Shown: positions 7,807 to 15,404 of the stretch, one piece after another | How the letters are laid out: each line of letters begins with the position of its first letter | Numbering within the stretch: the first letter of the stretch is position 1 | Source: Thermoplasmatota archaeon | Lineage (GTDB): Archaea > Thermoplasmatota > E2 > DHVEG-1 | Assembly: GCA_016930995.1 (NCBI GenBank) | Contig: JAFGFQ010000120.1 | Location: forward strand, 1-18,819 | Reading direction: 5' to 3' | DNA length: 18,819 nt | Made by a program: the position numbers and the translations under genes | The notes under the pieces: generated by a model | Seen by the model: the letters and a program-made list of their open reading frames with translations, nothing else | The model's database searches: none | Told to the model about the DNA's origin: nothing

Positions 7807-9168
7807 ATGAAAAAACCTACACAACGGGAACTAAAGGCAATCGAAGAAAACAGGAAACACGTGGAACTGGTTGACAAGGTGATTCAATCATTCCAATCAA
7901 TCAAGACACCCATAACAACACAGATACCATGCATTTACCGAGAAGGATTTTACGATGGAGTGAACAGTATTCCTATCATCAAAGGAAGAATCACCTCATT
8001 CATACCAGGGTATTCAACTGAGAACTATGTGAATGACACTCTGGGATACATCATACGAAGAACATTGTGTGATATCGATTTCGTAGAAAAAAAAGAATAC
8101 GTGTGTTTGAAAAACGGTGTATTTAACCTGAAAACAATGGAGCTGGAAAAATTCCACCCATCAAAAGTTGTGTTCTACAAGATACCTGTTACGTATGATA
8201 AGAATGCGAGCATAGAACCAATACAGAAGTACATCGAAACAATTGTTTCCCCTGAACATGTGTTGAAGGTGCAGGAACACTTCGGGAACATCTTCGCACA
8301 GCATTACCTCACGAAGAAACTCATGTATGCGGTTGGTGGGAATGATTCTGGGAAATCAACCTTATATGGGATTTTGGAGAAGATAATCGGTGAAGAGAAC
8401 CGATGCACCCTGGATTTGAATCAACTGGGGGAACGGTTCATTAATTCACAAATCTATGGGAAACGTGCGAACATCTGCAGTGATATCCCATACAAAATAC
8501 CTCTTCGATATTACGGACGGATTAAACAAGTGACGGGTGGTGATGCGTTCACTATCGAATTCAAACACAAGAATTCGTTCTCATATCGACCTGTTGCGAA
8601 ACAATTTTTTTCAGGGAATGGAATCCCCTACCTTGATGAGAAGCAGGTTGATACCGCATTCTACAATCGTTTTGATTTTGTGGATTTCCCGAATCACTTT
8701 GAACGGAAATCAAATATCACCTCGCTCTTCACCACCGAGGAGATGAAATCTGCATGGTTCAATTGGATGTTGGGGGGATTCGTACGATTATCCTTGAACA
8801 ACTGGGAACTCACGAACGGGGATACCATTGAGACGGTGACAGAACGATTCATGGATGCAACGAACTATGAGCTGGATGATTTCACCAGGTGGTTGACTAA
8901 GGGTTTTGTTCCCTGTAAGGATGCCTTTGTTGATAAACGGGACCTATGGGATGATTGCACTGCATGGCATCGTGGACGGAAATTGTATAATTATCCGTAC
9001 GTGACCTCCTATGATTTGTTCTGTAAGAAGATGTTGAACAACAGGGATATTCCCGTGAGTGATTATCACCCATCGGTTCAGGGAAAACAGATACATGCGT
9101 TCATCGGTTTGAAGCGATGTACATATATATCAACAGAGGGAAAACAGGTTGTTAACGGGGAGAGTTAA
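7807..9168 (+). CDS. D5-type superfamily 3 replication helicase
   Basis: 453 aa. Residues about 95-140 fit the D5_N domain (LKNGVFNLKT...FYKIPVTYD). The SF3 helicase core follows: Walker A GGNDSGKST (177-185), a Walker B-like segment RANICSD (220-226), the QVTGGDAFT segment (241-249) and motif C FFSGNGIP near 281. These are ring helicases that open origins and drive DNA replication of viruses and plasmids. In many relatives an archaeo-eukaryotic primase domain precedes D5_N; here the first 90 residues are too short and lack its motifs, and no other primase is seen in the window, so host primase is probably used. GGTGA lies 6 bases upstream of the ATG. The C-terminal about 100 residues may carry an origin-binding winged helix (not clear). 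Confidence 0.88.
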   Translation: MKKPTQRELKAIEENRKHVELVDKVIQSFQSIKTPITTQIPCIYREGFYDGVNSIPIIKGRITSFIPGYSTENYVNDTLGYIIRRTLCDIDFVEKKEYVCLKNGVFNLKTMELEKFHPSKVVFYKIPVTYDKNASIEPIQKYIETIVSPEHVLKVQEHFGNIFAQHYLTKKLMYAVGGNDSGKSTLYGILEKIIGEENRCTLDLNQLGERFINSQIYGKRANICSDIPYKIPLRYYGRIKQVTGGDAFTIEFKHKNSFSYRPVAKQFFSGNGIPYLDEKQVDTAFYNRFDFVDFPNHFERKSNITSLFTTEEMKSAWFNWMLGGFVRLSLNNWELTNGDTIETVTERFMDATNYELDDFTRWLTKGFVPCKDAFVDKRDLWDDCTAWHRGRKLYNYPYVTSYDLFCKKMLNNRDIPVSDYHPSVQGKQIHAFIGLKRCTYISTEGKQVVNGES

Positions 9169-9270
9169 ATATGAGACCTATGAACCTGAAAAAAATCTTT
9201 TTTTATATTCGAGATTTTAAATTATTAATTATAGAAAAAAGTGAATTTTTAGGGTTCATACCTCTCATAT
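9169..9270. repeat. Long imperfect inverted repeat around an AT-rich core
   Basis: ATATGAGA-cc-TATGAACC (9169-9186) pairs with GGTTCATA-cc-TCTCATAT (9253-9270): 8 + 8 base pairs separated by a symmetric CC/CC mismatch. Between the arms is an AT-rich stretch of about 65 bases with an inner A7-TC-T7 symmetry (9189-9204, a possible terminator of the helicase operon) and a TATA-like string (about 9214-9223) for the next operon. Candidate origin, operator pair or stable RNA structure. Confidence 0.6.
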
Positions 9271-9287
9271 TGGAGGATGTGATTTGA

Positions 9288-9404
9288 TTGATTCGAAGGT
9301 GTTTGCGATGCAACAGGGAACATGAGGGACATCATCGGATTTACTGTGATGAATGCTATGCTCAGATTTACAGTTGGTTGATAAACAAGGAACGTAAGAA
9401 ATGA
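9288..9404 (+). CDS. 38-aa zinc-ribbon protein
   Basis: TTG start, because an in-frame stop lies immediately upstream and GGAGG (9272-9276) is 11 bases before it. The protein is IRRCLRCNREHEGHHRIYC then DECYAQIYSWLINKERKK: two CxxC knuckles 15 residues apart, a compact zinc ribbon. Such proteins are common in archaeal plasmids and viruses and usually bind nucleic acid or proteins; the partner is unknown. First gene of the overlapping cascade, ATGA overlap with the next. Confidence 0.65.
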   Translation: MIRRCLRCNREHEGHHRIYCDECYAQIYSWLINKERKK

Positions 9405-9547
9405 AAAGGAAACGAATCCAAGAGTATCATAGTGGTTTGATACCAGACCAGGGAGATAATCGCAGAGCAACCACAGCAATCGTTCCTATGGAACAACCTT
9501 GGTGGAGGGTGATGGTGTTTGAAAACGATGCAGATATCAAAACATAA
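9401..9547 (+). CDS. 48-aa protein of unknown function
   Basis: Begins MKRKRIQEYHSGLIPDQ, basic at the N-terminus, with a tryptophan pair (QPWWRVMVF) near the C-terminus. Not recognised. Reality is supported by the ATGA overlap with the zinc-ribbon gene before it and by carrying the ribosome site (GGTGGAGGGTGAT) of the next gene near its end. Confidence 0.5.
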   Translation: MKRKRIQEYHSGLIPDQGDNRRATTAIVPMEQPWWRVMVFENDADIKT

Positions 9548-9653
9548 TTGGCAGAAAATCACTGCAATCAGAAACGATTACTGTGCGAAGAACAACAATG
9601 ATGTTATCACTGCGTTGCTTGACCTTTTCGAGCAATACGATAAACGGGGATGA
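9519..9653 (+). CDS. 44-aa ribbon-helix-helix/antitoxin-like protein
   Basis: The TTG at 9519 is preferred over the ATG at 9528: GGTGGAGGGTGAT (9501-9513) is then at the right distance, and the product begins MKTMQISKHNWQKI, matching the 'MKTIQVS..TW..L' start of many small archaeal RHH/VapB-like proteins. The second half (NNNDVITALLDLF) fits the 'D(E/D)VI..LL' helix of that pattern. No toxin gene is seen beside it. It overlaps the previous gene by 29 bases. A regulator is likely. Confidence 0.6.
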   Translation: MKTMQISKHNWQKITAIRNDYCAKNNNDVITALLDLFEQYDKRG

Positions 9654-9666
9654 AAGGGTGCGAATC

Positions 9667-9822
9667 ATGAGTATATTTCCTGCAAAACGGTTGCATCGTG
9701 CGGATATCAACAGAAGTGATTCCTTGTATCTTATCCTATGGAACTATCACTCCTTGGGGGGATATCTGCTTAATTCTTTCTTTGGATTGAGTAATCCGAT
9801 AGGTAGAGTTGGTGAATCATGA
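9667..9822 (+). CDS. 51-aa protein of unknown function
   Basis: Starts MSIFPAKRLHRADINRSDSL and continues with an aromatic, glycine-rich stretch (WNYHSLGGYLLNSFFG). Not recognised; the hydrophobic part is too broken for a secure membrane helix. The ATG has GGGTG 6 bases upstream (9656-9660). An in-frame GTG at 9658 is possible. It ends in an ATGA overlap with the next gene. Confidence 0.5.
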   Translation: MSIFPAKRLHRADINRSDSLYLILWNYHSLGGYLLNSFFGLSNPIGRVGES

Positions 9823-10085
9823 AAGAGAAACGAGCAACAGGGAATCAATATCATCTGAAACCGAAATCATTCGAGTACGGGAAACCAGATAGTTATGGGA
9901 ACAGGCGGGTTTGGATACCGCCAGAACGGAAATGCCGATGTTTCCATTGCGGTTTCCCATGGGAGAACACGAATTATAATCACAAGAAACACGCACTTGA
10001 TTTCAGTGGTTTGGTGTGCCCGAATTGCGGTAGCAAGAACATCGTGCACCATGAGTATAGTGATGGTGATGTGAAAGGTGGTTGA
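9819..10085 (+). CDS. 88-aa zinc-ribbon protein
   Basis: Starts MKEKRATGNQYHLKPK with GGTGA 3 bases before the ATG. The region KCRCFHCGFPW (about 38-48) and LVCPNCGSKNIVHH (about 65-78) supplies two CxxC(G) knuckles, a treble-clef or zinc-ribbon fold as in transcription-factor-like or RNA-polymerase-like ribbons. A tryptophan-containing segment between the knuckles is basic. Likely binds DNA or RNA; target unknown. Overlaps the previous gene by four bases. Confidence 0.7.
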   Translation: MKEKRATGNQYHLKPKSFEYGKPDSYGNRRVWIPPERKCRCFHCGFPWENTNYNHKKHALDFSGLVCPNCGSKNIVHHEYSDGDVKGG

Positions 10086-10103
10086 GTTGAACGCAGAAAC
10101 GCC

Positions 10104-10214
10104 ATGAACGGGGAAAGCAACGATGCCACGAACACGAATGGGGTATCAAGGGATTATCATTCACCCCAGCATGATATCACTCCCTCGTTGATGGCATGGG
10201 GGAAGCAAAGATGA
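10104..10214 (+). CDS. 36-aa protein of unknown function
   Basis: Polar, asparagine- and serine-rich (MNGESNDATNTNG...), without a recognisable fold. No clear ribosome site. Support is only the chain: ATGA overlap with the next gene and a short gap after the previous one. Confidence 0.35.
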   Translation: MNGESNDATNTNGVSRDYHSPQHDITPSLMAWGKQR

Positions 10215-10330
10215 GTGGATGTAACGATGACCGTGGTATCATGAGATGGTTCTATGTGAAGAATTTTTTGATTCCTGGTGTTCTGGGGTTGATGAGTGGA
10301 GTGGTGGCTGGCAAGGTTTTGTGTTGGTGA
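10211..10330 (+). CDS. 39-aa single-pass membrane protein
   Basis: MSGCNDDRGIMRWFYVKN is followed by one hydrophobic glycine-rich helix (FLIPGVLGLMSGVVAGKVL), so a small protein with polar N-terminus and one membrane span. It overlaps the previous stop by ATGA, and GGGGGAAG precedes the ATG. Function unknown; small membrane peptides are frequent in archaeal plasmids and viruses. Confidence 0.5.
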   Translation: MSGCNDDRGIMRWFYVKNFLIPGVLGLMSGVVAGKVLCW

Positions 10331-10464
10331 GATGTATCATTGATATCAAAAATGAGGAAGCAACGATTTCCACATCTCAGAGTGAGTATGCAGGAAGCAA
10401 ATCCAGGTATCATTGCGATGATTTCAGATTGTTTACAAAACTGACTCGTCACTATATAATATAA
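10327..10464 (+). CDS. Doubtful 45-aa frame at the end of the cascade
   Basis: A GTG at 10327 overlaps the stop of the membrane-peptide gene (GTGA) and opens a 45-codon frame ending TRHYII. An alternative in another frame is 10352-10444 (30 aa, starting MRKQRFPHLRVSMQEANPG), which looks equally protein-like. I cannot choose between them; at most one is real. Neither has a good ribosome site. T-rich sequence near 10488-10493 may end the transcript. Confidence 0.25.
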   Translation: MRCIIDIKNEEATISTSQSEYAGSKSRYHCDDFRLFTKLTRHYII

Positions 10465-10558
10465 TGATGCAGGTACTAAGGAATATATTTTTTGAGTTGT
10501 TTTATAGCAGGTGACGATTTCAGATGGTCCCTTATCATCTTACAATAACTCAAATTTT

Positions 10559-11482
10559 CTATGGATGCGAAGGACTTACATTGACATTGAGAGCAAAACC
10601 AAAGTAAAACAACGTTCGATTAACATAGAATCGTAATCCTATAAATCCATTTGCTCCTGGATAATACGATAATAATAATTCAAAAAATTGTAAAGTGGGG
10701 AGTGCACCATAAAATATCCCTGTCCAGGTTTTTACGCCAGATAGCCCAATTGTCCAAATATCTACATTTGCAGGATAATATTCTTCTGGAATTTGTTGCC
10801 ATGGTCCTGCTACATATCCATAAAAAATAGTGGTTCCGATAAAAGGTCTAATTAAAAGACTTTGGGAAAATTGTAAGGATATAAAATTAATAAACATTAT
10901 TGGCACATATACTAAAATGTCAATTAGAATAGAGGGTATGATAATAGAAGGTAGATGATTACCTATTGCATATATGATACCAGTAATTGTCCTTGGAATA
11001 CAACCTTGGAATATTGTTCTGTCGTTAGATGTTCCATAGATTAAACAAAATCTATTCCCATCATCGAGCAAAAAGTTCTCAGACACCTTATATAATTTTT
11101 CAATATATTTTACCAGTTTATAATTTTGATACGGACCAATCACCAACTTCTGTGCCCTCTCAACACTCATCCCACGTGGCAACAACCCATACTTATCTAA
11201 CTCCACCACCGCTTCTTTGAAGATGGGCACTGCTTCTTCCCTGGTTGATGTCTGATTCAACCTGGCTCTGAACTCCACGAGATACTGCTCAAGGTTCTGG
11301 TATTGTTCTCTGGTGAGTTTCACCGTGGTATCCTCAAATCCTTTGATGCCACAGGCTTGCGAAGTGACTTCGATAAGGTCATCTTCTTGGGATGCCTTCA
11401 CAGTGTTGAAGTTGATTGTTGGTGCTATTGTCACACCAACGAACAAGAGAATGATTCCAACCGCCAAGCATTTCGTTTTCAT
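10559..11482 (-). CDS. Secreted/membrane protein of unknown function, 307 aa
   Basis: Signal peptide at 1-31 (KTKCLAVGIILLFVGVTIAP, cut near VKAS). The extracellular N-terminal part (about 35-115) is helical and charged (TVKLTREQYQNLEQYLVEFR). A hydrophobic region at about 165-210 probably holds one or two membrane helices, then an aromatic, glycine-rich C-terminal part. GAGGT lies 7 bases before the ATG. Last gene of the minus-strand set, 13 bases after the preceding one. I have an impression that similar proteins occur as multi-copy families in uncultured Thermoplasmata-like archaea, but cannot confirm it. No enzymatic motif seen. Confidence 0.7.
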   Translation of the reverse strand: MKTKCLAVGIILLFVGVTIAPTINFNTVKASQEDDLIEVTSQACGIKGFEDTTVKLTREQYQNLEQYLVEFRARLNQTSTREEAVPIFKEAVVELDKYGLLPRGMSVERAQKLVIGPYQNYKLVKYIEKLYKVSENFLLDDGNRFCLIYGTSNDRTIFQGCIPRTITGIIYAIGNHLPSIIIPSILIDILVYVPIMFINFISLQFSQSLLIRPFIGTTIFYGYVAGPWQQIPEEYYPANVDIWTIGLSGVKTWTGIFYGALPTLQFFELLLSYYPGANGFIGLRFYVNRTLFYFGFALNVNVSPSHP

Positions 11483-11495
11483 ACGATTATACCTC

Positions 11496-12125
11496 TTAGA
11501 AATATGAATGAGTCCAGAAACAATTCATATTAATTCCAATTTGTGCAAACAATCCAGCGAATAATTCCATTATACGAATACCTAAAAGTAATTGAACCAG
11601 GAAAAACAAAAATATAAAGTATAATCCCAAGCAAAGAACTGGGAATGTCCATAATCCAGTTACTCTCTGATATTCACAATCACAATCAGAATCCTTCAAT
11701 TGAGTAATTTCTGCATTGAGTATCGTATCCTTTTCAATAACTGTTGATATCTCCTTCTGCATCTCCTGATTATCAAATTGATACTTCCCAACCATTGATT
11801 GCAATCTTGATGTGAGAGTAAACCTTGAAAGCAACACACCAAGAAGATACATCACTCTGAGTTGACTTTTTGTGACAACAGGAATCTCTGATGGCGGGGA
11901 TATCCCTCGGCTCATCTCCGATTTCAGGATGATTCGCTGAATCTCTTTGTTATTGGCAATATCACAGATGGTCTGGAATAACAACTCTCGCTGGTTGATT
12001 CTCTCTTTGATGAGATTCTGCTGTGAGGTCTGGACTGTTTGATACCCCACCACATTACTCAATGACCCCAGCACAAGAAGAACCACAGCACAGAGACTGA
12101 CCACTAATACAGGTTTCTTCATCAT
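11496..12125 (-). CDS. Membrane protein with two terminal helices, 209 aa
   Basis: Signal anchor at about 4-27 (KPVLVVSLCAVVLLVLGSLS), then a charged helical domain (about 35-150) with coiled-coil character around YQFDNQEMQKEISTVIEKD, a cysteine pair in DSDCDCEYQ (about 147-153), and a strongly hydrophobic C-terminal stretch of about 45 residues with one or two helices. Topology suggests an extracytoplasmic helical domain held between membrane segments. ATGA overlap with the gene upstream, whose end supplies the ribosome site GGAGTGAG. Function unknown. Confidence 0.7.
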   Translation of the reverse strand: MMKKPVLVVSLCAVVLLVLGSLSNVVGYQTVQTSQQNLIKERINQRELLFQTICDIANNKEIQRIILKSEMSRGISPPSEIPVVTKSQLRVMYLLGVLLSRFTLTSRLQSMVGKYQFDNQEMQKEISTVIEKDTILNAEITQLKDSDCDCEYQRVTGLWTFPVLCLGLYFIFLFFLVQLLLGIRIMELFAGLFAQIGINMNCFWTHSYF

Positions 12126-12658
12126 CTCACTCCTACCTGTACAGGCTCGATTACCTCACCTTTGGGATTGAATATCATCGTACCGAACCCGAACACAAGT
12201 CCATGGAAGAGGAGTTTCACATGAGACCCATCGTCTTTGATATAGAAATCAAGGGTGAAATTAAATAAACCAAAGCGATAGTTGAACTTGTCACGCCAGG
12301 TATATCTCGTAAACATCTGCGTTTGAACATCATTATGAGGAGGTATTGGGAATGGTTGCTCAAGTGTATCCTCAAACAACACTTTCCCTGCTCGTGTCTC
12401 CAATTTAAACACTTCAGTGACATTGATTGAGACATCATTGTTATTGGAAAATTCAACTCGGATATAGTAGACAGGTAAATTAAGAAGCGATAACGGGATA
12501 TCAATGGGATAGATGCCACGACATTCAATTGGCACTTTATCAAGTAGGCTCCCATTCACTGCGGTTTCGTTACTTGCCATCACAGGAACACTCATCAACA
12601 GCAAAACACAGATGATTATTACTGCCGAGCCTTTTCTAACAACAGGGTTTCTGTCCAT
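12122..12658 (-). CDS. Secreted protein of unknown function, 178 aa
   Basis: The ATG at 12658 is chosen rather than 12700: the TATA box overlaps 12700, GGGGAAGG lies directly before 12658, and the product then begins with a typical signal peptide (MDRNPVVRKGSAVIIICVLL, cut near VMA). The mature part is rich in beta-strand pattern (YYIRVEFSNNNDVSINVTEV) and aromatic residues, with N-glycosylation-type sequons (NET, NVT, NFT). It resembles a one-domain beta-sandwich. ATGA overlap with the next gene suggests tight co-production. Confidence 0.7.
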   Translation of the reverse strand: MDRNPVVRKGSAVIIICVLLLMSVPVMASNETAVNGSLLDKVPIECRGIYPIDIPLSLLNLPVYYIRVEFSNNNDVSINVTEVFKLETRAGKVLFEDTLEQPFPIPPHNDVQTQMFTRYTWRDKFNYRFGLFNFTLDFYIKDDGSHVKLLFHGLVFGFGTMIFNPKGEVIEPVQVGVR

Positions 12659-12699
12659 ACTCTTTCCTTCCCCATGATATGATTTTATATCACGATTCA

Positions 12700-12709
12700 C
12701 CTATAAATA
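12700..12709 (-). promoter_or_regulatory. TATA box for the three-gene secreted set
   Basis: On the minus strand ctatttatag, about 42 bases before the ATG at 12658. A leader of about 20 bases with the ribosome site GGGGAAGG results. It sits in the short gap (45 bases) after the beta-helix gene, so the three downstream genes can be transcribed on their own. Confidence 0.5.
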
Positions 12710-12745
12710 GGTTATTTGGTCCATTCAATTTGAAATTATACATTA

Positions 12746-14176
12746 TTATGTCTGTCTCCCAGCATCGGGAACAGGTTCAGAGAGCCATTGTCGATAACGA
12801 ACAATACCCATCTTAATCAATAGAATCGTGTCTGCATTTTCACTTGTATGAATAGGAATTAATTTATATGTAGAACTTTTCCTAATAGGTATTACCCAGG
12901 AGAAATTTGGTCCTCCAGGGGCTTCCCAATAGTTATAACGCAAGTCTGCAAACGAGGACCATATAAAAGCTCCACAAGTAAAATTCTCAGTGGATGCCCA
13001 ACCATTGTTAATAAAATTATTGTACGTTATACATGATGTACAAAATAGCTGCGAAACTCCGAAATCGGAATTATTAATAAAATTACAATGATGCACCTTT
13101 GTCCTATGTGTTGCAAAAAATAACAATCCACAGGAATTCTCGACAAAGTCACAATGAGAAATCTCAACTCTTGGGTCAAAAGACAGGTCCATGAATGCTC
13201 CAGCAACTTGCAATCCATCTTGTTCGTTTCTAATAAAAGAACAATTCTTTATTGTGATGTCGCTAGATTTCTCACCAACATAAATGCCTAATCCATTTTC
13301 AATAAAAGAACAATTTTCAATGATGGTGTTCAGAAGGTATTTAATTTCCAATCCTGAAACGATAAAATTCCCCTGAAGACCATTTGCTAAAAATGAACAA
13401 TTTCTAATGATAGTACCTGAGTCTTGCGGTGATGAAAAACTGCCGTGAAGTATTACGCCATAATATCTGTTATTAGAAAAATTGCAATCTTCAATAAGAA
13501 AATTTAGATATGGTTCTTCCATTGAAACCATTCCATATTCTATATTATTGTAGAATTTTGATTTTCTTACACTTATGTTGTGTGAATAAAGAGCATTGAG
13601 ACCATAACACATATTAAAACAATTAGTTGAAGAAATGGAAATATTGATAGATTTGTATATATGAATTCCGTATCCTTCTGGATATATTGGCGAATCAGAA
13701 CACGAACAATTGATTATTTTAATAAAGGATGATGATTCTAAACTGATTCCAATGGCGCTCTCACTTATGTTTGAATCTTGTATTAAACCATTAGTTACTT
13801 TTGAAAATATAACTCCTCGTAGCCATTCTTCAGGACTATAAAAACCTCTAATAATGCAATTTCTTATGATGAAGTAAACATCCGTATTATTTATGAGAAT
13901 ACCTTGAGATGCTGAACCATCGTTTTCGATTATCCAATTCTCAATAATATACGGGTCCTCTTCAGTCCCACTCCCACCAGTGACACCGTTCTCTATAGTG
14001 AATTGGTCATTCCCAATAATCTGAATAGGTGCATGATTCCCAGAACCCAAGGATGCTATCTGATATGAGACACCGACACAGGATGTCGATACCAACAAGA
14101 ATAGAACCATCAGTGAGATGAGGTGTTTCTTCAGATTGCTTTTCCCCCTTGTATGATGTAATAACATCGATTCCAT
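12746..14176 (-). CDS. Secreted right-handed parallel beta-helix (NosD-like) protein
   Basis: 476 aa. Signal peptide at about 16-37 (LKKHLISLMVLFLLVSTSCV). PIQIIGNDQFTIENGVTGGS, then GTEEDPYIIENWII, is the usual entry of archaeal PbH1/NosD-type beta-helix proteins. At least eight repeated coils follow with the 'NCSF..N..GI' pattern (e.g. ENCSFIENGLGIYV, KNCSFIRNEQDGL, SHCDFVENSCGL, HHCNFINNSDFGV). It ends with NYWEAPGGPNFS, the common cap of the family. Such proteins sit at the cell surface and may bind or cut polysaccharide; no catalytic residues can be assigned. There is no C-terminal anchor. The ATG at 14176 or 14167 could be the start; a TATA-like string lies about 40 bases upstream, so the mRNA may be leaderless. 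In a virus it could be a tail spike, but no other virion genes are seen. Confidence 0.8.
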   Translation of the reverse strand: MESMLLHHTRGKSNLKKHLISLMVLFLLVSTSCVGVSYQIASLGSGNHAPIQIIGNDQFTIENGVTGGSGTEEDPYIIENWIIENDGSASQGILINNTDVYFIIRNCIIRGFYSPEEWLRGVIFSKVTNGLIQDSNISESAIGISLESSSFIKIINCSCSDSPIYPEGYGIHIYKSINISISSTNCFNMCYGLNALYSHNISVRKSKFYNNIEYGMVSMEEPYLNFLIEDCNFSNNRYYGVILHGSFSSPQDSGTIIRNCSFLANGLQGNFIVSGLEIKYLLNTIIENCSFIENGLGIYVGEKSSDITIKNCSFIRNEQDGLQVAGAFMDLSFDPRVEISHCDFVENSCGLLFFATHRTKVHHCNFINNSDFGVSQLFCTSCITYNNFINNGWASTENFTCGAFIWSSFADLRYNYWEAPGGPNFSWVIPIRKSSTYKLIPIHTSENADTILLIKMGIVRYRQWLSEPVPDAGRQT

Positions 14177-14343
14177 TTAAAAAGATATGGTTTTTTGGAG
14201 TTCTCCTTATTATTAACAATTTATTAATTTTTAGTATTCGATTATTAAGAAAAACCATAATTAACCAGTAACGTGCAATTATAGATTAAAAAAATTGAAT
14301 TTGTTTGAAAATCATAGAATGAAGAATTTGGTGGTGGAAGGGT

Positions 14344-14526
14344 TTGGTGGATAACCAATCCGAATCAGAACAGAGAAGATTCGTAACACATGTTCTTTGT
14401 TTAGCGTGTTCGAGTAGATACTGGACGAATCGGAGAAAGGTGTATGGAATTCCTGCAAGTTGTAAAAAATGTGGTTCGAGCAGGTTGGTTCGGATTGGTT
14501 TCAAAGTTACCATCCCAAGAACATGA
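14344..14526 (+). CDS. 60-aa zinc-ribbon protein
   Basis: TTG start with GGTGGTGG ending 6-7 bases upstream; a GTG in the next codon is also possible. CLACSSRYW (about 19-27) and CKKCGSSRLVRIGF (about 40-53) form two CxxC knuckles about 18 residues apart, a classical zinc ribbon with a basic, arginine-rich end. Likely DNA-binding. It is divergent from the beta-helix gene (about 165 bases, AT-rich, both promoters) and overlaps the next gene by ATGA. Confidence 0.65.
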   Translation: MVDNQSESEQRRFVTHVLCLACSSRYWTNRRKVYGIPASCKKCGSSRLVRIGFKVTIPRT

Positions 14527-15404
14527 ATGAAGAAGAGAACGTGCAAAGTAAATCAATCAATGTGAGTAAAATCAATCAGTTAAAGCAACAAATCAAAGGT
14601 TTGCGGGGAAAACTGTACGAGAAGAAAAAGAACATCCTCGCAACTGAAGAGAGAATCCTTCATAGGGGAACGGAACCAGGGAAAAGGTTCTATGTTTTAG
14701 CGAAATACAAACGGACAGGTGAATGGGTGCAATTCGGTACGTATGATTCCTCTGTTGAGGTGAACACCGCAGTGAATCACCTGAAGGATGATATCAGGAA
14801 TCGAAGGGGGAAATTCTCGCAATATTTTGTGACCAGCAGTGAACGGGAGATTGCGAAATTCGTAAGAGGGCAACAGTTCAGGGAAAGGGAATACCACCAG
14901 AAGATGAAAGAGGAACTGCAGGAGGTTCCGTATTCCCGTTACGCTGAAAACATCAAAACAGGTTTGAAAATCCAGGAACCAAAACAAATATCAAAAACAG
15001 TGGAACAATATTCTGGGTATTCAGGAAAACCAACGGAATTGATGCCCCGTATGGCGGTTGGGGTTTTTGGTTCAATAAGCCAACCTCGAAGAACGAACCT
15101 CCCTACTTTCGGTGTTCAAGAGGGTATCAAACCCAGAAAACAGAAATTGATACTTCCGAATGAGGAATATCAGAGTTATCTTGATACAGGTTACACGAGG
15201 AAACAATTATCGGAGTTAGGAATCTTCAGTAAACGTTCCGAGTTCTACCAGGAAACCTCCTCGTTCCCCAATGCGGTTGTGTATCGACCTGTGGGGTATC
15301 ATCAAAGTTTCGTTCACATCAATCCGCCACTCACAGAGTATCAGAGGAGGATGGTGGAGGGGAAACCTTGGGGACCTTTCAAACCCAAGAGGATTTTTCT
15401 ATGA
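14523..15404 (+). CDS. 293-aa protein of unknown function
   Basis: The ATG at 14523 overlaps the zinc-ribbon stop (ATGA) and is preferred over the upstream ATG at 14469, which would overlap that gene by 58 bases. Residues about 16-45 form a basic coiled coil (INQLKQQIKGLRGKLYEKKK). Then a compact domain (GKRFYVLAKYKRTGEWVQFG...) looks like a small strand-rich DNA- or nucleotide-binding module, and 100-135 is helical and charged. The second half is rich in proline, glycine, tyrosine and arginine and is probably extended. Soluble, basic. I do not recognise the family; it is the largest unknown cytoplasmic gene of the element. ATGA overlap with the next gene. Confidence 0.65.
   Translation: MNEEENVQSKSINVSKINQLKQQIKGLRGKLYEKKKNILATEERILHRGTEPGKRFYVLAKYKRTGEWVQFGTYDSSVEVNTAVNHLKDDIRNRRGKFSQYFVTSSEREIAKFVRGQQFREREYHQKMKEELQEVPYSRYAENIKTGLKIQEPKQISKTVEQYSGYSGKPTELMPRMAVGVFGSISQPRRTNLPTFGVQEGIKPRKQKLILPNEEYQSYLDTGYTRKQLSELGIFSKRSEFYQETSSFPNAVVYRPVGYHQSFVHINPPLTEYQRRMVEGKPWGPFKPKRIFL

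Noticed and set aside
9249..9562. Minus-strand frames opposite the small-gene cascade
   Set aside because: Cysteine/phenylalanine-rich shadow translations of the real zinc-ribbon and overlapping plus-strand genes, with no ribosome sites.
9519..9653. Toxin-antitoxin pair in the cascade
   Set aside because: The 44-aa protein looks antitoxin-like, but no PIN-, RelE- or HEPN-like toxin is next to it, so a regulator is the safer call.
12746..14176. Viral tail-spike or polysaccharide lyase
   Set aside because: The protein has a signal peptide and the archaeal NosD-type start and cap, and no virion genes accompany it; no catalytic residues can be placed.
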